This document shows positions 1 through 8,500 of a DNA stretch of 40,339 bases, piece by piece; position 1 is the first letter of the stretch, and every line of letters starts with the position of its first letter. The DNA is taken from NCBI GenBank assembly GCA_024403335.1, contig JAKSSA010000015.1, positions 1 to 40,339 on the forward strand, given 5' to 3'. The notes under the pieces are model-generated. The model was not told where the DNA came from and did no database searches. It saw nothing but the letters and a program-made list of their open reading frames with translations. Made by a program: the position numbers and the translations under genes. This DNA comes from Lachnospiraceae bacterium. Lineage in GTDB: Bacteria > Bacillota > Clostridia > Lachnospirales > Lachnospiraceae.

Positions 1-48
1 GAAAATTCTAAACGGCGATGACGCTATCGTTTCATAATTGATGTTTGT

Positions 49-118
49 CTGAAAAGCTTAATTTGAAAATCTTAATCTGAAAAGCTTGCTCTGAAAATCT
101 TAATTTGAAAAGCGTAAA
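49..118. repeat. Five tandem copies of a 14-bp A+T-rich unit
   Basis: Five head-to-tail copies with consensus YTGAAAAKCTTAAT start at 49, 63, 77, 91 and 105. The third copy ends GCT, and the fifth deviates at its 3' end (GCGTAAAC). The array lies upstream of the promoter at 193-221. It has no reading frame of its own and no long inverted symmetry. Its function is unknown. Confidence 0.8.
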
Positions 119-192
119 CAGCAAAAAATGTGAATATTCATTTATTGCTTTTGGTTAGTTATTGCTTGATTAGCGTGAATAATATTTAATTG

Positions 193-221
193 TTGCAAAT
201 ATCACAAAAATTAGCTATAAT
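193..221 (+). promoter_or_regulatory. Promoter of the reductase-Rnf operon
   Basis: A sigma-A-type promoter is visible: -35 TTGCAA (193-198), a 17-bp spacer and a perfect -10 TATAAT (216-221). It gives a leader of roughly 55 nt before the ATG at 282. I see no other convincing promoter or terminator before the end of rnfB, so this may drive the whole redox operon. Confidence 0.75.
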
Positions 222-281
222 GTATCCAAATGCCTTGTATTTGAGGAGAGTTATAGCATAACAAAGAAAGGTGGAATCAGA

Positions 282-3200
282 ATGAGAAACATGAAGCTTC
301 AGGGAGCCATTGCTTTAGTATTAACAATAGCAATGCTTTTTGCTGCCATTTTTGGTTCAGCATTAGTTCCGGAAAAGGAAGTTCCCGGCAATAATTCAAC
401 AGTTTCCAAAAGCAGCGACTATAAAGCCACTGCAAAAGGTTTTGGTGGAGATGTAACAGCAACCGTAACAGTTAAAGACGGTGTTATTACAGCTATTAAA
501 GTGGTAGGTGACAAGGAAACTCCTGCACTTGGCGGAGTTGCTATTGACACCCTTCCCGCACTTATTGTAAGTGCCGGCAGTTTAGAGGTAGACGGAGTCA
601 GCGGTGCAACCGTTACTTCAAATGCAATAAAGACTGCTGTAGCAGAAGCTGCTTTAAAGGCAGGTATTGTATTGAAAAATACAGTTGATGCAAGCAGCAG
701 TGCAACAACAGATGCTGACAGCAGCGCAACAACTGATGCTGATAGCAGTGCAACAACTGATGCAAGTACAGGTGCAACAGAAGAAGATAACGGAAATACA
801 ACCGTTGTTATTCCTAATGCAGAAGGTACTTTCGAAGCAACAGCAACAGGTTTTGGCGGTAAGGTAACAGTTACCGTAGAAATCGCAAATGGCAAGATTG
901 TATCATGTAAGGCAGAAGGACCTGATGAAACAAAGGGAATCGGAAGTAAGGCAATTGAAATCCTTCCGGGCCAGGTAGTATCAAAGCAGACACTTGATGT
1001 AGATGCAGTATCAGGAGCAACGGTAACAAGTAATGCATTCAAGAAAGCATTAAAGGAAGCAGTTGCAAAGGCAGGCCTCAGCGCAGAAGATTTTGCACAG
1101 AACACAACAGAAACAACAGAGAAGAAGACAATCGTAAAGACAGCAGATGTTGTAATCGTTGGTGCAGGTGGAGCCGGAATGACAGCTGCGATAACAGCAG
1201 CCAAGGAAGGCAAGACCGTAATACTTATTGAATCACAGGCAATGGTAGGTGGAAACTCAGTAAGAGCAACAGGTGGTATGAATGCAGCAAAGACCGAATA
1301 TCAGGATCTTAATGTATTCGCTCAGGGAGCCGGAATTGAGAAGACACTTAAGTCAGCAGAAGATTATAAGGATAACGCAGCAATCCAGACACTTGCAGCG
1401 AAGGTAAAAGAGCAGTGGGAAGCATATCAGAAGAATCCTACAGGATACTTTGATTCAATAGAGCTTTTCGAGCTTGATACCATGATAGGTGGTAAGGGAC
1501 TTAATAATCCTTCATTGGTACACACCTTGGCAGAGAAGTCAGCAGAAGGCATAGCATGGCTTGAAACAATCAAGGCAAAGCTTAACAATGTCGGAAGCTT
1601 TGGTGGAGCATCAGTAATGAGAATCCATCGTCCCGTAAATGAACAGGGAAAGACAGTGTCAGTAGGAGCATATATAGTTCCGGTACTTGAAGAAGCAGTA
1701 AATGAAAGTGGAGTAGAGTTACTTCTTACCACAACAGCAAAGAGCATCATCATGAACAATGGAAATGCCGCAGGCATCATTGCAGAAGATGCAGAAGGAA
1801 ATACAATAGAAGTAAATGCGCAGGCAGTAGTACTTGCAACAGGTGGATTTGGTGCAAACCTTGAGATGGTAGCATCATATAATCCTGAACTTAAGGGCTT
1901 TGTAACAACAAATGCTGCAGGTATACAGGGAACCGGTATCAAGATGGCAGAAGCAGTAGGCGCTGCATTGGTAGATATCGAGCAGATCCAGATACATCCT
2001 ACAGTAGAGCAGAACACATCAGCGCTTATTACAGAAGGCCTTCGTGGAGACGGAGCAATACTTGTAAATGCGGAAGGTTTGAGATTCTGTGATGAAGTAG
2101 GAACAAGAGACGTAGTATCAGCCGCAATCATAGCGCAGACCAACAGTAATGCATGGCTTATCGTAGACCAGAAGATGGTAGATGCATCAGCCGTAATAGC
2201 AGGATATATCACAAAGGGCTTCACAGTAGAAGGCAAGACTTATGCAGAGTTAGCCAAGGCAATGGGCGTAGATGCAGCAAACCTTGAAGCAACAATGAAT
2301 AAGTGGAATGAATGCGTAGCAAATGGTAAGGATGAAGAGTTTGGCAGAACAAGTTTTGCAAAAGCACTTGATCAGGGATCATTCTATGCAATTCAGATTG
2401 CACCCGGTATACATCATACAATGGGTGGTGTAAAGATTAACACAAACGCAGAAGTACTTGATAAGAATGACAATGTAATCCCCGGCCTTTTCGCAGCAGG
2501 TGAAATCACAGGTGGAGTACATGGTGCAAACAGACTTGGTGGAAACGCAGTAGCAGATTTCGTAGTATTCGGACGTATCGCTGGTGCAAGTGCTTGCAAG
2601 TTTGTTGATGGTATTGAAACTGAAACTTTCGAAGCAACAGCAACAGGCTTTGGCGGTAAGGTAACAGTTACCGTAGAAATCGCAAATGGCAAGATTGTAT
2701 CATGTAAGGCAGAAGGACCTGATGAAACAAAGGGAATCGGAAGTAAGGCAATTGAAATCCTTCCGGGCCAGGTAGTATCAAAGCAGACACTTGATGTAGA
2801 TGCAGTATCAGGAGCAACGGTAACAAGTAATGCATTCAAGAAAGCATTAAAGGAAGCAGTTGCAAAGGCAGGCCTCAGCGCAGAAGATTTTGCACAGAAC
2901 ACAACAGAAACAACAGAGAAGAAGACAATCGTAAAGACAGCAGATGTTGTAATCGTTGGTGCAGGTGGAGCCGGAATGACAGCTGCGATAACAGCAGCCA
3001 AGGAAGGCAAGACCGTAATACTTATTGAATCACAGGCAATGGTAGGTGGAAACTCAGTAAGAGCAACAGGTGGTATGAATGCAGCAAAGACCGAATATCA
3101 GGATCTTAATGTATTCGCTCAGGGAGCCGGAATTGAGAAGACACTTAAGTCAGCAGAAGATTATAAGGATAACGCAGCAATCCAGACACTTGCAGCGAAG

Positions 3201-4412
3201 GTAAAAGAGCAGTGGGAAGCATATCAGAAGAATCCTACAGGATACTTTGATTCAATAGAGCTTTTCGAGCTTGATACCATGATAGGTGGTAAGGGACTTA
3301 ATAATCCTTCATTGGTACACACCTTGGCAGAGAAGTCAGCAGAAGGCATAGCATGGCTTGAAACAATCAAGGCAAAGCTTAACAATGTCGGAAGCTTTGG
3401 TGGAGCATCAGTAATGAGAATCCATCGTCCCGTAAATGAACAGGGAAAGACAGTGTCAGTAGGAGCATATATAGTTCCGGTACTTGAAGAAGCAGTAAAT
3501 GAAAGTGGAGTAGAGTTACTTCTTACCACAACAGCAAAGAGCATCATCATGAACAATGGAAATGCCGCAGGCATCATTGCAGAAGATGCAGAAGGAAATA
3601 CAATAGAAGTAAATGCGCAGGCAGTAGTACTTGCAACAGGTGGATTTGGTGCAAACCTTGAGATGGTAGCATCATATAATCCTGAACTTAAGGGCTTTGT
3701 AACAACAAATGCTGCAGGTATACAGGGAACCGGTATCAAGATGGCAGAAGCAGTAGGCGCTGCATTGGTAGATATCGAGCAGATCCAGATACATCCTACA
3801 GTAGAGCAGAACACATCAGCGCTTATTACAGAAGGCCTTCGTGGAGACGGAGCAATACTTGTAAATGCGGAAGGTTTGAGATTCTGTGATGAAGTAGGAA
3901 CAAGAGACGTAGTATCAGCCGCAATCATAGCGCAGACCAACAGTAATGCATGGCTTATCGTAGACCAGAAGATGGTAGATGCATCAGCCGTAATAGCAGG
4001 ATATATCACAAAGGGCTTCACAGTAGAAGGCAAGACTTATGCAGAGTTAGCCAAGGCAATGGGCGTAGATGCAGCAAACCTTGAAGCAACAATGAATAAG
4101 TGGAATGAATGCGTAGCAAATGGTAAGGATGAAGAGTTTGGCAGAACAAGTTTTGCAAAAGCACTTGATCAGGGATCATTCTATGCAATTCAGATTGCAC
4201 CCGGTATACATCATACAATGGGTGGTGTAAAGATTAACACAAACGCAGAAGTACTTGATAAGAATGACAATGTAATCCCCGGCCTTTTCGCAGCAGGTGA
4301 AATCACAGGTGGAGTACATGGCGCAAACAGACTTGGTGGAAACGCAGTAGCAGACTTCGTAGTATTCGGACGTATCGCAGGCGAAAGCGCATGCAAGTAT
4401 GTAGGCAGATAA
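282..4412 (+). CDS. Exported flavoprotein reductase (FMN-bind / FAD-binding_2) with internal duplication
   Basis: This is a 1376-aa exported reductase of the fumarate/urocanate reductase (UrdA/Fcc3) type, about twice the usual 600 aa. Residues 1-30 form a signal peptide or membrane anchor without a lipobox. FMN-binding domains lie at about 45-125, 183-262 and 782-861, each with a SGATVTS flavinylation motif (T110, T247, T846). Residues 136-166 are a D/S/A/T-rich linker of 8-aa repeats. FAD-binding reductase modules span about 288-775 and 887-1374, with the GAGGAG dinucleotide fold at 294 in copy 1. Aligned by eye to flavocytochrome c3 fumarate reductase, copy 1 keeps the active-site His (H572, IHPT), Arg (R588), the proton-donor Arg (R609, GTRD), the HHTMGG His pair (711-712) and the NRLGG Arg (R751). 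Copy 2 repeats them 599 residues later. Residues 183-781 and 782-1376 are nearly identical. The start has AAGGTGG at 269-275. The substrate is unknown; fumarate or another small enoate is likely. Covalent FMN would be added by the ApbE encoded downstream. Confidence 0.9.
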   Translation: MRNMKLQGAIALVLTIAMLFAAIFGSALVPEKEVPGNNSTVSKSSDYKATAKGFGGDVTATVTVKDGVITAIKVVGDKETPALGGVAIDTLPALIVSAGSLEVDGVSGATVTSNAIKTAVAEAALKAGIVLKNTVDASSSATTDADSSATTDADSSATTDASTGATEEDNGNTTVVIPNAEGTFEATATGFGGKVTVTVEIANGKIVSCKAEGPDETKGIGSKAIEILPGQVVSKQTLDVDAVSGATVTSNAFKKALKEAVAKAGLSAEDFAQNTTETTEKKTIVKTADVVIVGAGGAGMTAAITAAKEGKTVILIESQAMVGGNSVRATGGMNAAKTEYQDLNVFAQGAGIEKTLKSAEDYKDNAAIQTLAAKVKEQWEAYQKNPTGYFDSIELFELDTMIGGKGLNNPSLVHTLAEKSAEGIAWLETIKAKLNNVGSFGGASVMRIHRPVNEQGKTVSVGAYIVPVLEEAVNESGVELLLTTTAKSIIMNNGNAAGIIAEDAEGNTIEVNAQAVVLATGGFGANLEMVASYNPELKGFVTTNAAGIQGTGIKMAEAVGAALVDIEQIQIHPTVEQNTSALITEGLRGDGAILVNAEGLRFCDEVGTRDVVSAAIIAQTNSNAWLIVDQKMVDASAVIAGYITKGFTVEGKTYAELAKAMGVDAANLEATMNKWNECVANGKDEEFGRTSFAKALDQGSFYAIQIAPGIHHTMGGVKINTNAEVLDKNDNVIPGLFAAGEITGGVHGANRLGGNAVADFVVFGRIAGASACKFVDGIETETFEATATGFGGKVTVTVEIANGKIVSCKAEGPDETKGIGSKAIEILPGQVVSKQTLDVDAVSGATVTSNAFKKALKEAVAKAGLSAEDFAQNTTETTEKKTIVKTADVVIVGAGGAGMTAAITAAKEGKTVILIESQAMVGGNSVRATGGMNAAKTEYQDLNVFAQGAGIEKTLKSAEDYKDNAAIQTLAAKVKEQWEAYQKNPTGYFDSIELFELDTMIGGKGLNNPSLVHTLAEKSAEGIAWLETIKAKLNNVGSFGGASVMRIHRPVNEQGKTVSVGAYIVPVLEEAVNESGVELLLTTTAKSIIMNNGNAAGIIAEDAEGNTIEVNAQAVVLATGGFGANLEMVASYNPELKGFVTTNAAGIQGTGIKMAEAVGAALVDIEQIQIHPTVEQNTSALITEGLRGDGAILVNAEGLRFCDEVGTRDVVSAAIIAQTNSNAWLIVDQKMVDASAVIAGYITKGFTVEGKTYAELAKAMGVDAANLEATMNKWNECVANGKDEEFGRTSFAKALDQGSFYAIQIAPGIHHTMGGVKINTNAEVLDKNDNVIPGLFAAGEITGGVHGANRLGGNAVADFVVFGRIAGESACKYVGR
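687..779 (+). repeat. 24-bp coding repeats (D/S/A/T linker)
   Basis: Three full copies and one shortened copy of a 24-bp unit (starts 687, 711, 735, 759) encode D-A-x-S-S-A-T-T repeats. They form the flexible linker between the first and second FMN-binding domains of the exported reductase. Confidence 0.8.
828..4412 (+). repeat. 1797-bp in-frame tandem duplication
   Basis: Copy 1 is 828-2624 and copy 2 begins at 2625, an offset of 1797 bp (599 codons). Reading both copies side by side I find one synonymous change near the start (GGT/GGC at about 849 and 2646). Two synonymous changes lie near the end (GGT/GGC at 2523 and 4320, and GAT/GAC shortly after). Divergence is complete only in the last dozen or so codons. 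About 1.67 kb in the middle appears identical. The pattern suggests a recent duplication or continuing homogenisation. Confidence 0.93.
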
Positions 4413-4427
4413 GTTTAAAGGATTAAT

Positions 4428-4817
4428 ATGGCAAAGGTAAAAGAAGAAGGAAAATTGAAAAAGAAACAGTACTTACTCACACTTTATGTGTTCTTAGGCA
4501 TATGTCTGATTTCACTGCTCCTTCTTCTGGCACTTGGCCAGAGAAACACTGGACGAAAAGTTCAGATAAGTCAGATAAAGGGAAGTGGAAAAGTTGTAAT
4601 AAAAGAAATATATATTGACCACGCCCGAGATCAGGAATTTGTCATCGAATGTGAAGAGGGTTATAACATAATTAAAATAAAGGATCATCAGCTCTACGTT
4701 AAGGAAGCTGATTGTCCAGGTCAGGATTGTGTTGAGATGGGAACACTTAAAGAAGGATTACTTCCTATCATTTGTATTCCTCACTATTTGGTGATAGAGT
4801 TTGTCGAAGAAGAGTAA
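4428..4817 (+). CDS. NusG domain II-containing membrane-anchored protein
   Basis: The protein has 129 aa. A charged cytoplasmic stub (1-13) is followed by one hydrophobic segment (about 15-37) and an extracytosolic NusG-II-type beta domain (about 45-129). That domain carries the family's Cys pair in ADCPGQDC and the closing IICIPHYLVIEF strand. Such small NusG-II proteins are known neighbours of rnf and flavinylation loci in Clostridia, and their exact role is not established. The gene starts 15 nt after the reductase stop with AAAGGA upstream, so it is cotranscribed. The paired cysteines could be redox-active or bind a cofactor, but that is inference. Confidence 0.82.
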   Translation: MAKVKEEGKLKKKQYLLTLYVFLGICLISLLLLLALGQRNTGRKVQISQIKGSGKVVIKEIYIDHARDQEFVIECEEGYNIIKIKDHQLYVKEADCPGQDCVEMGTLKEGLLPIICIPHYLVIEFVEEE

Positions 4818-4836
4818 AATTTTAAGGGGAACAAAT

Positions 4837-6189
4837 ATGAGTAGAATGACATTTAAGGGTGGTACACATCCTAATGATCAGAAACAGTTCGCTCGTGACA
4901 ATGCATTTGTTCATTACCTTCCTAAAGGAGAGATGGTATTTCCCATCAATCAGCATATAGGCAAGAGTGCAAATCCCATCGTAAAGAAGGGTGATGCAGT
5001 TTTGGCAGGACAGGTAATTGCAGAAGCTGACGGCTTTGTTTCATCCAATATCATTTCTTCCTGTTCAGGTACTGTTAAGGAGGTTGAACTTCGTCAGACC
5101 GCAGCCGGCACAATGGCAATGAGTATTGTTATTGATAACGACGGTAAGTACAATCAGGTTGACGGAATTGGAAAGGAAACAGATTACTCAAAGCTTTCCG
5201 GAAGCGAAATTATTTCAAAGGTCAAGGCCGCAGGTATTGTTGGTCTTGGTGGTGCAGGTTTTCCCACACATGTAAAACTTTCACCCAAAAATCCTGCAGG
5301 TATTCATCATATTCTTGCCAACGGTGCAGAATGTGAACCGTTTATCACCTGTGATGACCGCTTAATGCGTGAATACAGTGATGATATTGTTAAGGGTATG
5401 GAAATTTTATTAACACTTTTCCCTACCGCAGAAGGTGATATCGTCATTGAAAAGAATAAGCCTGAAGCAATTGAAGCAATGAAGAAGGCATGTGCCGCTT
5501 CACCAATGAGCGATAAAATTAAAGTATATCCTGTGAAGACAAAGTATCCGCAGGGTGGAGAGCGTTCTATTATTTCAGTTGTTACGGGAAATCATTATAA
5601 GTCAACCCAGCTTCCTGCGGATGCCGGTTGTATCGTAGATAATGTTTCAACCATTCGTGCCATTTATCGTGCGGTTGCATTTAATGAACCGCTTATGGAA
5701 AAGGGCTTTACGATTTCAGGTGACTGCTTGAAACAGCCTACCAATTTCTTTACAAGAATAGGTGTTTCATATCAGGAATTGTTTGATGAATGTGGTGGAT
5801 GCGCTGAAGGTAAGGAAGCAGCAAAGCTTATATCAGGCGGCCCTATGATGGGTATGGCAATGGCTAACTTGGAGGTTCCTGTTCAGAAGGCACATAATGC
5901 TTTAACAGTACTTGGAGTTGATGAAGTAGCTTCAGTTCCTACAACAGCCTGCTTGCGTTGCGGACGTTGTAATGCAGCCTGTCCTTTGGGATTAATCCCT
6001 CAGTATATGGCAGATGCTGCAGTTCGTAAGGATTTGGCAAGATATGAAAATGATCTTTACGGACTTGAATGTATCGCATGTGGCAGTTGTACCTATGTTT
6101 GTCCTGCAAAGCGTCCTCTTGTTCAGTATTTCAAGACGGCAAAGGCAGAGATTTTACTTGAACGTAAGAAACAACAGGAGGCGAAATAA
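4837..6189 (+). CDS. rnfC: Rnf complex subunit C (NADH-side subunit)
   Basis: This 450-aa peripheral subunit of the ferredoxin:NAD+ oxidoreductase (Rnf) binds FMN and NAD(H) on the cytoplasmic side. Visible features are the N-terminal barrel, the GLGGAGFPTHVKL flavin/nucleotide motif, NGAECEPFITCDDRLM, and two C-terminal [4Fe-4S] motifs (CLRCGRCNAACP from C372; CIACGSCTYVCP from C412). I chose the ATG at 4837 over an upstream TTG at 4801 because AAGGGGA lies just before it and the protein then begins like other RnfC proteins. The length is typical for clostridial RnfC. The stop overlaps the next start (TAATG). Confidence 0.95.
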   Translation: MSRMTFKGGTHPNDQKQFARDNAFVHYLPKGEMVFPINQHIGKSANPIVKKGDAVLAGQVIAEADGFVSSNIISSCSGTVKEVELRQTAAGTMAMSIVIDNDGKYNQVDGIGKETDYSKLSGSEIISKVKAAGIVGLGGAGFPTHVKLSPKNPAGIHHILANGAECEPFITCDDRLMREYSDDIVKGMEILLTLFPTAEGDIVIEKNKPEAIEAMKKACAASPMSDKIKVYPVKTKYPQGGERSIISVVTGNHYKSTQLPADAGCIVDNVSTIRAIYRAVAFNEPLMEKGFTISGDCLKQPTNFFTRIGVSYQELFDECGGCAEGKEAAKLISGGPMMGMAMANLEVPVQKAHNALTVLGVDEVASVPTTACLRCGRCNAACPLGLIPQYMADAAVRKDLARYENDLYGLECIACGSCTYVCPAKRPLVQYFKTAKAEILLERKKQQEAK

Positions 6190-7766
6190 TGGTAAAATTA
6201 TATAATGTATCATCGTCTCCTCATGTAAGAGACAAACTTTCCACAGGTAATGTAATGCTTGATGTAATCATCGCATTAATGCCTGCAACTATTATGGGTA
6301 TGATTCATTTCGGCTTGCCGGCACTCATAGTAGTTTGTGCATCAGTTGCTTCAGCTGTTTTAACTGAGTTTTTGTTTAATCTTATAACAAAAAGAAAACA
6401 GACTGTTGGAGATTTCAGTGCGGTTGTTACAGGTCTTTTGCTTGCATTAACCTTGCCGGCAGAACTCCCTGTATATATTCCGATTCTTGGCTCTGCATTT
6501 GCAATTTTCTTTGTAAAGTGCGTATTTGGCGGACTTGGAAAGAACTTTATGAACCCTGCATTGACAGGTCGCTGCTTCCTTTTGATTTCATTTGGTGCAG
6601 CAATGACAAGATATTCTGTTGATTCAGTAACAATGGCTACTCCTCTTGCAAATATGGTTTCAGGACAGGAAGTAACCTGGAGTATGCTTCTTGATATGTA
6701 CATAGGACGCGGCTCAGGCTGTATCGGTAACTCTGTAGGCGCACTTTTAATTGGTGCAGCATATCTTTGGATGACATCAGGATTAACCATGGAAGTTCCG
6801 GTAGCTGTAATTGCTTCATTTACGGCTTTCGTAGCTATCTTTGGCGAAGAAATGACATTTATGACTTTGCTTGCACATATTCTTGGCGGCGGTATCATTA
6901 TTGGTGCTTTCTTCTTCGCTACAGATCCTGTTACAAATCCTACAACCACAAAGGGCCGTATCATTTTCGGATGCTTAGTTGGTATTCTTTCAGGTATTTT
7001 CCGAGTTTATGGTACAGCACCTGACTCAGTATCATATGCAGTTGTTACATCTAACCTTTTTGTTCCTTTCATTGACCGTTATGTAATTACAAAGCCTTAC
7101 GGTTACAGAAAGAAATACATGAACAGAATTGCAAACGGTGGTGTAAAGGTTAAAGGCGATACCGTTCCTAAGGGAACAGTTGTGCTCGGTGTTATCACTT
7201 TGGTAGCAGGTTTGGCACTTGCAGGCAGTTATCAGCTTACAAAGAATACAATTGAGCTTCGTAAGGCTGAAGAGGCTGCAGCTTCTTATAAAGAGGTTTG
7301 TCCTCAGGCTGACAGATTCCGTAAGGACAGTAAGTTGGATGCAAAGCTTGATGCTGTAAAGGATGCGGTATATGGCACAGATTTTGGCAAGTCATATATC
7401 AGAGAAGCATGGGTTGCAGTAGATGCATCAGGCAAAGATTGCGGATATGTTATCTGTGTAGCTTCAAATGACGCATTTGATGGCAGCATGGCATTCTCAG
7501 TAGGTTTCGGTAATGATGGAACAGTATCCGGAATTTCGTTCACTGAACTTCATGATACGGCAGGTATGGGCTTACTTTGCGGCGAACCTAAGTTTAAGGA
7601 TCAGTTTGTTGGCGTTAAGACCGATGCTTATGTACTTGACAAGACCGGCGAATTAAAAGACGCTAATGCAATCGATACCGTAACAGGTGCATCAATTTCA
7701 TCAGGTGCCGTAGTAAACGCAGTAAATGCTGCACTTGACTTCTTGTCAAAGAGTAAAGGAGAGTGA
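6189..7766 (+). CDS. rnfD: Fused Rnf subunits D and G
   Basis: This 525-aa open frame joins two normally separate subunits. Residues 1 to about 310 are RnfD, a multi-spanning membrane protein with a probable covalent-FMN site DSVTMATPL (D145, T151). Residues from about 318 on are RnfG: a single membrane anchor (about 325-345), then an extracytosolic FMN-binding domain ending in DTVTGASIS (D496, S502), the expected ApbE attachment motif. The joint lies around the basic stretch YGYRKKYMN and no stop or frameshift is visible. Separate clostridial RnfD and RnfG are roughly 310 and 190 aa, so both halves appear complete. GGAGG precedes the ATG, which overlaps the rnfC stop by one base. The expected role is to carry electrons through covalent flavins on the outer face. 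Confidence 0.93.
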   Translation: MVKLYNVSSSPHVRDKLSTGNVMLDVIIALMPATIMGMIHFGLPALIVVCASVASAVLTEFLFNLITKRKQTVGDFSAVVTGLLLALTLPAELPVYIPILGSAFAIFFVKCVFGGLGKNFMNPALTGRCFLLISFGAAMTRYSVDSVTMATPLANMVSGQEVTWSMLLDMYIGRGSGCIGNSVGALLIGAAYLWMTSGLTMEVPVAVIASFTAFVAIFGEEMTFMTLLAHILGGGIIIGAFFFATDPVTNPTTTKGRIIFGCLVGILSGIFRVYGTAPDSVSYAVVTSNLFVPFIDRYVITKPYGYRKKYMNRIANGGVKVKGDTVPKGTVVLGVITLVAGLALAGSYQLTKNTIELRKAEEAAASYKEVCPQADRFRKDSKLDAKLDAVKDAVYGTDFGKSYIREAWVAVDASGKDCGYVICVASNDAFDGSMAFSVGFGNDGTVSGISFTELHDTAGMGLLCGEPKFKDQFVGVKTDAYVLDKTGELKDANAIDTVTGASISSGAVVNAVNAALDFLSKSKGE

Positions 7767-7771
7767 GCAGA

Positions 7772-8500
7772 ATGATGAAGACTATAAAAGAACGTTTATT
7801 TAACGGTATTATTAAAGAAAATCCGGTATTGATATTAATGCTCGGTATGTGTCCTACTCTTGCGGTTACTACCTCGGCTACTAACGGCTTTGGTATGGGT
7901 GTTGCGACAATGGCGGTTTTGATTGTTTCAAATCTTGTTATTTCAGCACTTCGTAAGTATATTCCTGACAATGTGCGTTTACCGGCTTACATTGTTATCG
8001 TAGCATCTTTTGTAACTTTGGTTGAACTTTTAACACAGGCATATGTGTATGACCTTTACAAAGCGCTCGGAATTTACATTCCTTTGATTGTAGTAAACTG
8101 CATTATTCTTGGTCGTGCTGAGGCATTTGCATCAAAGAATGGTGTTTTTGCATCAGTTATGGATGGAATCGGCATGGGCATAGGCTTTACCATTGCACTT
8201 ACAATCATTGGTTTAATTCGTGAATTTATCGGTGTCGGTTCAGTTTTCGGATTGAATGTTTTGCCTGAAAGCTATCCCGGAATTTCAGTATTCGTAAAAG
8301 CACCGGGTGGATTTTTAATTATGGCGGTAGTTATCGCAATAATGAATGCATGTAAGATTAAAACCAAGGCCAATAAGATGGTGGAAGAAGGCTGTGACGG
8401 CGCATGTGCAACATGCTCAAAAGCAGAAAATAAAGCGGAAGATTGTGCTTCATGTCCTTCAAAAGCTGATTGCAAAGAAGCGAAAGGAGGAGATAAATAA
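7772..8500 (+). CDS. rnfE: Rnf complex subunit E with Cys-rich tail
   Basis: This 242-aa integral membrane subunit of the NqrD/RnfE family has about six membrane segments. Conserved cysteines in GMCP (C27) and VNCIILGRAEAF (C110) match those that, with RnfA, hold the intramembrane [2Fe-2S] cluster in known Rnf/Nqr structures. RnfE is normally about 200 aa. Here a roughly 40-residue hydrophilic tail carries six cysteines (208, 212, 215, 225, 228, 234) in CxxxCxxC and CxxC spacing. I prefer the ATG at 7772 over the GTG at 7763 because AAAGGAG is then about 10 nt upstream. The GTG would sit directly against the Shine-Dalgarno. The stop overlaps rnfA by one base. Confidence 0.93.
   Translation: MMKTIKERLFNGIIKENPVLILMLGMCPTLAVTTSATNGFGMGVATMAVLIVSNLVISALRKYIPDNVRLPAYIVIVASFVTLVELLTQAYVYDLYKALGIYIPLIVVNCIILGRAEAFASKNGVFASVMDGIGMGIGFTIALTIIGLIREFIGVGSVFGLNVLPESYPGISVFVKAPGGFLIMAVVIAIMNACKIKTKANKMVEEGCDGACATCSKAENKAEDCASCPSKADCKEAKGGDK

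Noticed and set aside
419-4396. Long minus-strand frames (up to 269 codons) opposite the reductase gene, present twice
   Set aside because: They are shadows of the biased codon use on the plus strand, doubled by the duplication. They lack SDs and recognisable domains.
828-4412. The duplication as a pure assembly error
   Set aside because: The copies differ at several positions near both ends and have different C-terminal tails, which a simple collapse or repeat error would not create. Long reads would still be the decisive test.
4801-4836. TTG start for rnfC at 4801
   Set aside because: It overlaps the preceding gene, has no SD and adds non-conserved residues; the ATG at 4837 has a strong SD.
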